Shown piece by piece: positions 1-6,499 of a DNA stretch of 9,382 nucleotides. Source of the DNA: Candidatus Parcubacteria bacterium (lineage in GTDB: Bacteria; Patescibacteriota; Minisyncoccia; Phycocordibacterales; GCA-2747955); the NCBI GenBank assembly GCA_027024305.1, contig JALVSO010000066.1, positions 1 through 9,382 of the forward strand, in the 5' to 3' direction. The notes beneath the pieces are model-generated. The model was not told the origin of the DNA and made no database searches. It saw nothing but the letters and a program-made list of their open reading frames with translations. The position numbers were made by a program, and so were the translations under genes. How positions within the stretch are numbered: position 1 is the stretch's first letter; each line of letters opens with the position of its first letter.

Positions 1-157
1 CTATAACCTTGGCCAAAATATATTTTTGGGAAGAAAATAAAAGATTTACCATTAAAATCAAGAAAAAAAGTAAAAATATTTCTTTTTTTCTTTTTATAAT
101 TTCTTTTTTGAACCTACTTCAACCCAATTTTAAATTCTCATTTTTCATTTGCATCAT
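1..157 (-). CDS. Start of an unidentified membrane protein (runs off window)
   Basis: This reading frame is visible only if UGA codes for an amino acid. It starts at ATG 157-155 (a second ATG follows directly) and stays open to the window edge, about 52 codons, with one in-frame UGA at residue 13 (119-121), read here as Trp (LKLGW). The first 26 residues are strongly basic (FKKEIIKRKKE). A hydrophobic stretch of about 17 residues (27-43, IFLLFFLILMVNLLFSS) follows and looks like a membrane segment or uncleaved signal anchor with the N-terminus inside. The start lies 8 bp after the TAG stop of the ABC-F gene on the same strand, so the two are probably co-transcribed and perhaps translationally coupled. 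No SD-like sequence is seen. I do not recognise the family; the visible part is too short to assign a function. Confidence 0.55.
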
Positions 158-165
158 TATACCAT

Positions 166-1668
166 CTATAACTTGATAATCTTATTCACTCCCAACTTCT
201 CAATAAAATATCTATCATGGGAAACCAAAATGATTGTTCCCCGATAACTTTTCAGAGCTTTTTCAAATTCCTCCAAAACTTCCAAATCCAAATTATTGGT
301 CGGCTCGTCCAAAATTAAAAGGTTTGGATTATTGGCCAGCATAATGGCTATTCTAGCTCGCCCCCGCAGGCCGGGAGAAAGCTCTTCAATTTTAGCGAAA
401 AGCTCCTTTTCCAAAAAACCGAAACGGGCCAAAATTTTTCGAGCATCGCTTTCCAACTTTCCGCTCTCCGCCAAAAATCACTCCAAAATATTTTTGTATT
501 CTTTTTGAAAAGATAAATCCTGGGGTAGATAGCCGAGCTCAATATTGGCACCCCATTCCATCTCCGAATTCATACCGGAATTTACACAAACATCAGCATA
601 GGATTTTAGGAGAGTTTTTATCAAGGTGGTTTTACCGGTCCCGTTGGGACCGGCGATGATCAGACGATCACCGGCAAAAAGCTCCAAAGATATTTTCTTT
701 TTACTACCATAGGGCAAAAGAAGGTTTTTTAAAAAGAGAACTTTTTGCCCGGACTTTTTCATTTGAGAAAAATCGATTTTTAAAGGGCGCTTTTGAAAAG
801 GTTTTTCTTTTTCTTGAAAATGCTCAATCTTATCCTTGGCTCTTTTTAAATTTTTGCCGGCAGATGATTGAATTCCCTCAATTCTTCTATTGGCGGAAAC
901 TTTGTTTTTATCATCCATAATAATATCCTTTTTTATAATTCTTTGGCTCTTCTCTTTCTGCCTCCGGATTTCCATCTCTATCTTTTTCTTTCTTTTTTGG
1001 CTCTCAACATAGAGCAAATTGGCTCTTTCAATTTCGGCAGTCCTGACTTTTAAAAAATCAGAATAATTGCCATCATAGCTTTTTAGTTCATGAGAAAATT
1101 CATCCAAATGAATAACCCTGGAAACTGTATTGTCCAAAAATTTTCGATCATGGGAAATGATCAAAAAAGCCGATGGCGACTCTTTGATAATTTTCTCCAA
1201 AAATTCCAAACCTCTGATATCCAAATTATTGGTCGGTTCGTCAAGAATAATTATGGGAGTTTTTTCCAAGGCGATTTTGGCTAGAAAAACTTTTGTTTTT
1301 TCTCCACCGGAAAGGGAGGAAATTTTCCTTCGGAAAATTTCCTCCACCATTCCCTCCGACAAACCCAAATCTTTCAGCAGAGCGAAAGCTCCGGAACTTT
1401 TCTCCAGATATTGGCTAATCAAAACATCTTCCTTAATCTCCTGGGGCAGGTAGGCAACGGGGAAATTCTTGAAAACTTCCACACTGCCCTCGTCGGCCTT
1501 TTCTCGGCCAATGATTATCTTAGCCAAAGTTGATTTTCCGGAACCGTTATTACCAATCAAAGCCACCTTTTGACCTAGGTAAAGAGAAAAAGAAACATCT
1601 TTCAAAACCACCTTTTCTTCAAAGGCCTTGGAAATATTGTTGATTTTTAAAGCAAATTTTTTATTCAT
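166..1668 (-). CDS. ABC-F family ATP-binding protein (two ABC domains, one in-frame UGA)
   Basis: A 500-residue protein if UGA at 478-480 is read as Trp397. Domain 1 has Walker A GNNGSGKST (39-47), signature LSGGE (119-123), Walker B ILDEPTNNLD (141-150) and the H-switch SHDR (172-175). A charged, Lys/Arg-rich helical linker follows (about 203-295), as in ABC-F proteins. Domain 2 has Walker A GPNGTGKTT (340-348), signature LSPGLRGR (430-437), Walker B LILDEPTNNLD (452-462) and SHDR (483-486). There are no membrane segments. ABC-F proteins act on the ribosome (EttA-like translation factors or antibiotic protection); which role applies here cannot be told. I prefer ATG 1668 over TTG 1704 because family members begin shortly before the first ABC domain. 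The UGA sits between Walker A and the signature of domain 2, so terminating there would remove an essential half-site. A UGG Trp is also used (residue 372). The stop is TAG. Confidence 0.9.
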
Positions 1669-1719
1669 AAAATAGTTTTTTAATTTTGGGCCTTTTTCAA
1701 TCAACGAAAAAAGCCACGA

Positions 1720-1749
1720 TTAATAATATCCACAAAAAAGAAAAATCAA
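1720..1749 (-). promoter_or_regulatory. Candidate promoter of the ABC-F gene
   Basis: On the minus strand there is TTGATT (1749-1744), an 18-bp spacer and TATTAA (1725-1720), about 50 bp before ATG 1668. The predicted leader holds a 9-bp hairpin (1689-1715: GGC plus a U-tract against an A-tract plus GCC, with one G-U pair) that ends about 20 nt before the ATG. There is no SD in front of the start. In AT-rich DNA such a match is weak evidence. Confidence 0.35.
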
Positions 1750-1878
1750 ATCCCGGGAATTTTAAACCCCCGAATTTTGAATATTTCTTTTTCTATAGAA
1801 ATCTAATCATGACTTTTTACAAACTTTATTTTATTGGGTATGAATAATTTTACCATATATTCTATATATTGCAACACA

Positions 1879-1910
1879 AACTCTTAGATTGCAAATTGAA
1901 TCCGAGAGTT
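1879..1910. repeat. Small imperfect hairpin upstream of the ABC-F gene
   Basis: Arms AACTCT (1879-1884) and AGAGTT (1905-1910) extend inwards, after one mismatch, by a further 5 bp, giving 11 of 12 paired positions around an 8-nt loop. No U-tract follows on either strand, so it is not a convincing terminator. Its role is unknown. Confidence 0.35.
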
Positions 1911-1940
1911 CTAGCTATTTAAAACCTGATTTTAATTTAT

Positions 1941-2200
1941 TATCCTGGATCCCGGATAGCTGAATTTTTCAATCAAATTTTCTTCAGAAAATTTGAGAAA
2001 AATTCACTTCCGGGATGACCGAGCACCACTTTTGAAAAAATATTTAGCTGAAACTGAACTTTTTGCAATTTCAGGAACTAAAATTTTAAAACCTTTTCAT
2101 TCCTACAAAAGTGGTGCTCGGCCATTGTCATTCCGGAAAGAAGTTTTTCCCATAAGGAACGAATGGATGAAAAACTTAGTTATCCGGGATCCGGGTTATA
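1941..2200. repeat. Long imperfect palindrome with nested hairpins
   Basis: The stretch 1705-2305 has no credible gene; its main content is this 260-bp palindrome. The outer arms contain GGATCCCGGATA (left, about 1947-1958) and TATCCGGGATCC (right, about 2181-2192). The inner arms are a perfect 16-bp inverted repeat, CCGAGCACCACTTTTG (2019-2034) and its complement (2106-2121), each bordered outside by a TCCGGRATGA motif. Each half also has its own hairpin: 1962-2005 (8 bp plus 10 bp around loop TTCA) and 2141-2177 (AAGTTTTTC with GAAAAACTT). The layout resembles a MITE or other palindromic interspersed repeat. I see no coding capacity I trust. Confidence 0.65.
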
Positions 2201-2305
2201 AAAAAGAGGTGGAAAGAAAAGTCTCAGTTTCAAATTACAATCTAAGACTTAAAAACCTTGCTTCTAAGTTGTTCTTGAAATATATTCTTAAAATGTTCTT
2301 ATTTG

Positions 2306-2330
2306 AAAAAACACCCGATGGGTGCTTTTT
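2306..2330 (-). terminator. Terminator of the 16S rRNA unit (symmetric, possibly bidirectional)
   Basis: A CACCC-GAT-GGGTG stem (2312-2324) is flanked by A5-6 on the left and T5 on the right. Read on the minus strand it is a GC stem followed by a U-run, 44 nt beyond the distal arm of the 16S processing stem. On the plus strand it also looks like a terminator, but no plus-strand gene ends here. Confidence 0.65.
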
Positions 2331-2373
2331 ACTATCTTGATATTATTAAACCGAATATAATGTATGAAAAACC

Positions 2374-2403
2374 AAAAAAATCTTTCTTATGCTCCGTCCA
2401 ATT
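2374..2403 (-). other. 16S precursor processing stem, 3' arm
   Basis: This 30-nt block pairs with 4494-4523 in the minus-strand transcript. 29 of 30 positions can pair, including the core TGCTCCGTC and three G-U pairs, with one U-U mismatch. The two arms bracket the whole 16S gene. This is the arrangement of the pre-16S stem cut by RNase III in other bacteria. The cleavage itself is inferred. Confidence 0.75.
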
Positions 2404-2477
2404 GGAAGTGTCGGCAATCTTACCATAACCGAGTTGGATTTTAGAACTCCCAACTAAAGTTCTTGTGCACAAATATT

Positions 2478-2645
2478 ACTGACCGACAAAACAATTTCAT
2501 TATATTTTCACATCAATCTTTATCCAAAATTTTGGCATAAAAATCCCAAAAAAGCCTTAAAATATGACTATATTCTGCGTTTTTTTAGAATTTTTCTGCT
2601 CAAAATTTTGAATAAATCTTGAGTGAAATTGTTTTGTCGGTCAGT
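2478..2645. repeat. MITE-like element with perfect 22-bp inverted repeats
   Basis: ACTGACCGACAAAACAATTT plus CA (2478-2499) recurs exactly as its reverse complement at 2624-2645. The 124-bp interior is itself an imperfect palindrome (CCAAAATTTTGG at about 2523-2534 against CAAAATTTTG at 2601-2610). The flanks are ACAAATATT (2469-2477) and AAAAATATT (2646-2654), matching at 8 of 9 positions, which could be a target-site duplication. It encodes no protein, as expected for a non-autonomous element. It lies in the 16S trailer, between the mature 3' end and the processing-stem arm. Its ends are unlike those of the IS at 5248-6334. Confidence 0.65.
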
Positions 2646-3324
2646 AAAAATATTTGAAATTCAACCAATAAAGTAGATATTACTACCATATTCTTTGAAA
2701 TAATCCACGACCAGCTTCCGCTAGCCGTGCCTTGTTACGACTTAGTCCCTGTCATTGAGTTCACCTTAGGCCGTGACTAGCACGGACTTTGGGTGCTCCC
2801 AACTCCCTTGACTTGACGGGCGGTGAGTACAAGACTCGAGAACATATTCACCGCAGTATAGCTGACCTGCGATTACTAGCGATTCCAACTTCACGGGGGC
2901 GAGTTTCAGCCCCCGATCCGAACTTGGGGTAGGTTTGAAGGATTGGCTCAGAGTTACCTCGTCGCGACCCGTTGTCCTACCCATTGTATCATGCGTGCAG
3001 CCCAAGACATCAAGGGTCATGCTGACCTGGCGTCATCCTCACCTTCCTCCCCGCCCTTTATCTACGAATCTTCTTGTTTCATAAACAAAGGGCGAGGCAG
3101 TCTCGTCTGATACTTGTAACAGACGATGAGGGTTGCGTTCGTTTCCCCACTTAAGGGAACAGCTCAAGCCACGAACTGACGACGGCCATGCAACACCTGT
3201 CACAGCACAATATCCACCATGTGTTTCCACTGCGTGGCCTGACTGTGATATCTAATCTTGGTAAGGTTCTTCGTGTATCATCGAATTAAGCCGCGTGATC
3301 CACCGCTTGTGCGAGTCCCCGTCT

Positions 3325-3366
<42 letters not shown>

Positions 3367-4017
3367 CACACTTAACGCGTTAGCTTCGACTCTAGCGGGG
3401 TTGAATCCGCTAAAATCCAGTGTGCATCGTTTAGGCCCTGGACTACTGGGGTATCTAATCCCATTCGCTACCCAGGGTTTCGTCCCTCAGCGTCAGAAAA
3501 TTGCCAGTGAGTTGCCTTCGCTTTTGGTGTTCCCCATGATATCAACGGATTTCACCCCTACACCATGAGTTCCACTCACCTCTCAATCTCTCTAGTTTAG
3601 CCGTTTCCCTCGCATGTCCCGGGTTGAGCCCGGTGCTTTAACGAGAGACTAACTAAACCGCCTACGGACCCTTTACGCCCAATGATTCCGGATAATGCTC
3701 GGGGCTCACGTATTACCGCTGCTGCTGGCACGTGATTAGCAGCCCCTTATTCATAGGTTAACATCAATAAACTTTCTCACCTATAAAAGACCTTTACATT
3801 CTGTAGAACTTCATCGGTCACGCTGTGTCGCTCCATCAGGCTTTCGCCCATTGTGGAAGATTCTCGACTGCGGCCTCCCGTAGGAGTATGGGCCGTGTCT
3901 CAGTCCCATCGGTGGGGGTCAGGCTCTCACCTCCCCTAGGCGTCGTAGCCTTGGTGGTCCATTACACCACCAACTAGCTGATACCCCGCAGGCCGTTCCC
4001 AAAGCGATAAATCTTTA

Positions 4018-4325
4018 CCCAGCACTTTGTTCAATCTACATAATACGTTTTTTTAAAATTCCAAAAGAATTTCCATGGTGTTTTAATTTCCTTTCTCTAT
4101 CCATGGCTTTTCCTTTTGAAGAATAAGCTTCATAATAAACCAACTTTCATGGTCTATTTTTAAAAGTAAAGCTACTTTTATTGTTTTTATTTGAATTATG
4201 TTCCTCAAACCTTCTTTTTAAGTCTGAAGTAAATCCAACATAAAACATTCCCTTATTGTTTTTTAAAACATAAATATAATACATTACTAAGTAATTGTAT
4301 CATGTAAACTCAACAAAGTGCTGGG
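4018..4325 (-). other. Intervening sequence in 16S rRNA on a 29-bp RNA stalk
   Basis: Where 16S should have a short V2 hairpin (around E. coli h10), the arms 4297-4325 and 4018-4046 pair over 29 positions. The outer 14 bp are perfect (CCCAGCACTTTGTT and its complement). The inner part has one G-G mismatch and three G-U pairs. Between the arms lies a small GIY-YIG gene on the same strand. At about 280 nt, mostly coding, it is too small to hold a group I intron core beside the ORF. The stalk recalls the RNase III-processed intervening sequences of other bacterial rRNAs. Whether it is excised, cut without religation, or retained cannot be seen from DNA. Confidence 0.85.
4036..4284 (-). CDS. GIY-YIG endonuclease encoded inside 16S rRNA
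   Basis: An 82-residue protein from ATG 4284 to TAG 4036-4038, read with UGA as Trp46. It has the GIY-YIG domain layout: YIYV (residues 3-6), then YVGFTSDLKRRFEEHN (15-30) with the conserved Arg in the helix, RPWKLVYYEAY (44-54) with the expected Glu, and a C-terminal KAMDRERKLKHHG. The length matches minimal single-domain UvrC-like GIY-YIG proteins. 'RPW-LVY-E' is a common form of that segment, so it supports UGA as Trp. The last codons and stop fall in the 3' arm of the stalk, and the start lies 12 nt inside the 5' arm. No SD is visible. The likely role is homing endonuclease for the intervening sequence. The family also has non-homing members. Confidence 0.88.
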
Positions 4326-4493
4326 ACCATCAGGTATTACCCCACCTTTCGATGAGCTATCCCTGACTTTGGGGTACGTAGTCCTACGTGTTACTACCTC
4401 GTTCGCCACTCCGTGCAAGCACGGCGTTCGACTTGCATGCCTTATCCACACAGCAAGCATTCATCCTGAGCTAGGATCAAACTCTTATAAAAA

Positions 4494-4523
4494 AATTAGA
4501 CGGAGCAAAAGAAAAATTTCTTT
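4494..4523 (-). other. 16S precursor processing stem, 5' arm
   Basis: Partner of 2374-2403, directly upstream of the mature 16S 5' end. The leader from the predicted start of transcription (about 4660) to the 16S start is about 170 nt and holds no gene. The rest of the leader shows no structure I can name. Confidence 0.75.
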
Positions 4524-4667
4524 TGGAGAATACTGCCTAAGAGTCAAATTTGATGCTTTCAAATTCTATGAAAATAAATTCATTAAAACAATATTCCCTT
4601 GCACCTTACTTTTGTAAGTTACATGTTCTCCATACATTATTCAGTTTTCAAATATCAAGTGTCCAGT

Positions 4668-4696
4668 ATTGTATACTTTTTTTATGAAAAAGTCAA
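4668..4696 (-). promoter_or_regulatory. rrs: Promoter of the 16S rRNA unit
   Basis: TTGACT (4696-4691), a 17-bp spacer and TACAAT (4673-4668) on the minus strand: 5 of 6 matches to each sigma-70 hexamer at ideal spacing, in AT-rich surroundings and oriented to the 16S gene. With the terminator at 2306-2330 it makes the 16S gene a unit of its own. The region 4697-4862 upstream holds nothing else I can identify. Confidence 0.65.
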
Positions 4697-4862
4697 GTCT
4701 TTTAAGAAAGACAATGTCTAATAAATTGTGGAGAAAAGTGAACTAAAATATTATTAACCTCATAAAGTTTCAAAGAAAAAATGTTGAAATGTTAATGGGC
4801 CTCCGATTTAAACATTAAGATTCCCGGGGCTTGAAACCTCTGAAAAGTGGCGGTTGAAAAAA

Positions 4863-5249
4863 TTATAATTTAGTAATATCAGATAGCTTTATCCTAACTT
4901 TTTCCGTCATTACTTTTGTGCTCACATAGGCTAAAACATCTGAATCATAATTATACAATTCAATCATATCTAAATCCGGCCTCTCAAAAACTCTGGCGCC
5001 GGGAATATCACCCCCTGCAATTAAAAACTCTTTGAGTTCTTGATATTTTTCTTTATCCAAGTAAAAATCAACATCTCCCACATGATGGCGATAGGGGTCC
5101 GGCCTTCTAATATATAAATGTGTGTATATCGTTTGGGGAATGTCGTCCTTTTCCGGGATTATGATAGGCTCACGCAGAAGATAATATTTTTGATCGGGGT
5201 TTTCTTGTGGCTCACATAATTTTTTTTGTAACTCTTTAAGAAAATTGGA
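4863..5249 (-). pseudogene. 3' remnant of an unidentified gene, cut off at an insertion sequence
   Basis: The frame is open from the IS boundary (about 5249) to TAA at 4863-4865, about 128 codons, ending in IKLSDITKL. Within it the segment HHVGDVDFYLDKEKYQELKE and the later FERPDLDMIELYNYDSD look like real protein. There is no ATG in frame; the first GTG (5081) would start in the middle of this coding-like stretch. Upstream the frame continues into the inverted repeat of the IS and stops there. The simplest reading is that the IS removed the 5' end. No matching N-terminal part is seen beyond the other IS end, so a deletion or rearrangement must have followed. I do not recognise the family. 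Confidence 0.6.
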
Positions 5250-5277
5250 GTTAAAGCACTTTTTGGACTGCTATTTT
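5248..5277 (+). repeat. Left inverted repeat of the IS
   Basis: Begins GAGTTAAAGCACTTTTTGG. It matches the reverse complement of 6305-6334 except at repeat positions 12 and 26. It contains an imperfect internal stem (AAAGCACT with ACTGCTAT). Confidence 0.85.
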
Positions 5278-5339
5278 CCCCCGCAGGTATTGTAAAATAA
5301 AGCTAAATTAACAATTATTTAATTTCAAAATAGATAATC

Positions 5340-6331
5340 ATGAAAAAAAACACAAAAAGTGTCCAAATTGCGGTAGTTTAAAAGTTAAAAAGAATGGAAG
5401 AAAAAGAAATTTACAGAGGTATTATTGTAATAATTGCGGAAGGTATTTTACTTCCAAAAGAAGAAAAAGTATTAAGCTTTTAGAGAAAGAAATCTTTAAA
5501 TTATATATTTGAAAAAAACAAAGTCTGGAAGATTTGGCTGAGTTGTTTAAATTAAATAGTAGAACTATTCAGGAAAAACTAGATAGCTATGAAGTAATCA
5601 TTAAAGATAAAGAACCGAGAAAATTTACAGCGGTAGTCGATTCAACTTTTTTTGGAAAAAGAAAAGATAAGTTTGGGGTAGCTGTTGTTTTGGATATTGA
5701 AAAGAAAGAAATTTTAAAGTGAAAATATGTTAGAACGGAAAAAAAAGAACATTATCAATTTTTAAGAAAAGAATTGGAAAAAAAAGATTTTGTCTTTAAA
5801 GCGATAACCATTGATGGTTTTAGCCCTTTATTTACAATATTTTCGGATATTCCCATACAGATGTGTCATTTTCATCAAAAAGCCATTATCAGAAGATATT
5901 TAACGAAAAATCCAAAACTACCGGCAGCTAGAGAATTAAATACTCTAATTTCTTTTCTGGGAGAAATAGAAGAAAAAGAATTTAAAAAATGATTTAATGA
6001 TTATTTAATTTATTGAAAAGATTTTTTAGAAGAAAAAACTTTCAACCCTGAAACTAAAAAATGATTTTATACCCATAAAAGATTAAGATTAGCTGTCAGA
6101 AGTATTCAACAACATTTACCCTATCTATTTACCTATCAAAAATATCCTGAACTTAATATTCCCACGACCACCAATCATCTGGATGGAGGTAGGTTTTCTC
6201 ATCTTAAAAAACTCCTTAAAAATCATCCCGGAATGAGTAGAAAAGTTAAAGAAAAAGCTGTTGATGAGATATTTGAAAACCTTGACAAAAAATGAAAGTG
6301 AAGTAAAAAAGCAGTCCAAAAACTGCTTTAA
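5340..6331 (+). CDS. IS256-like transposase with zinc ribbon; seven UGA codons; start one base out of frame
   Basis: About 330 residues with UGA as Trp. A zinc ribbon (C8, C11, C30, C33) is followed by a helix-turn-helix-like segment (61-80). A DDE/MULE catalytic core then carries D101 (VVDSTF), D159 (TIDGF) and the C176-x2-H179 motif (MCHFHQ). Near the end comes TTTNHLDGGRFSHLK, where IS256 relatives have the third acidic residue, here Asp282. UGA occurs at residues 58, 128, 218, 226, 242, 319 and 321; KKWFYTHKRLR (241-250) fits a conserved aromatic block. The best start, ATG 5340, gives MKKKHKKCPNCG only if the following A8 run were A9; otherwise a rare ATA (5330) in frame must serve. Homopolymer error and slippage are both possible. 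The TAA stop lies within the right inverted repeat. Confidence 0.88.
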
Positions 6332-6334
6332 CTC
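6305..6334 (-). repeat. Right inverted repeat of the IS, with internal hairpin
   Basis: Complement of 5248-5277 (28 of 30). It contains a perfect 8-bp stem (AAAGCAGT 6308-6315, ACTGCTTT 6322-6329) with a 6-nt loop, and it encodes the last residues and the stop of the transposase. The hairpin may act as a weak terminator at the end of the transposase transcript. That role is inferred. Confidence 0.85.
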
Positions 6335-6390
6335 ACACTTTTTCACGAAGTCAGTTCAAGTTTTAAGAAGTAAGTTGCAAGTAACAAGAC

Positions 6391-6413
6391 GGACGGCACC
6401 GCAGGCGCCGTCC
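6391..6413. repeat. REP-like hairpin, copy 1 (between convergent tnp and lysS)
   Basis: Read on the minus strand: GGACGGCGCC-TGC-GGTGCCGTCC, ten pairs with one G-U, loop TGC. It is downstream of lysS and related to the hairpin at 9056-9078. No U-run follows directly, so it is not a classical terminator. A T7 run on the plus strand begins 12 nt after it (6425-6431). Confidence 0.7.
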
Positions 6414-6499
6414 AAATATTAGTATTTTTTTGAAAAATAGGTGCTGTCATGAGCTAGGGTTTTTTGGAAATGGTATTAATCCAAGAAATCAGTCAATCT

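Larger units (their letters stand above)
5248..6334 (+). mobile_element. IS256-like insertion sequence, complete (1,087 bp)
   Basis: Bounded by 30-bp inverted repeats (5248-5277 and 6305-6334) that match at 28 of 30 positions, with one transposase gene between them. The transposase has a MULE/IS256-type architecture with an N-terminal zinc ribbon. I find no target-site duplication: the outside sequences TTAAGAAAATTG and ACACTTTTTCAC do not match. This fits a later deletion, or recombination between copies. All seven Trp codons inside are UGA, so the element is adapted to a UGA-Trp host. Confidence 0.85.

Noticed and set aside
1993..2340. Plus-strand ORF of 115 codons
   Set aside because: It is formed by the arms of the palindrome and runs through the terminator hairpin. 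It has no recognisable domain and no ribosome binding site.
2340..2700. tRNA or 5' part of 23S rRNA downstream of 16S
   Set aside because: No cloverleaf or 23S-like sequence was found. The stretch is filled by the MITE-like palindrome, the processing-stem arm and AT-rich DNA.
4018..4325. Group I or group II self-splicing intron
   Set aside because: About 250 of the 280 inserted bases are coding and no catalytic core elements were recognised. The dominant structure is one long stalk. A covariance search would settle it.
5340..6331. UGA read as glycine (code 25)
   Set aside because: Gly fits poorly at KK-X-FYTHKR, at EFTMIE-X-YKAY in LysRS and at RP-X-KLVYYE in the GIY-YIG protein, where Trp or another aromatic residue is usual.
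6125..6346. Minus-strand ORF over the transposase 3' end
   Set aside because: It is antisense to a well-supported transposase and crosses the inverted repeat.
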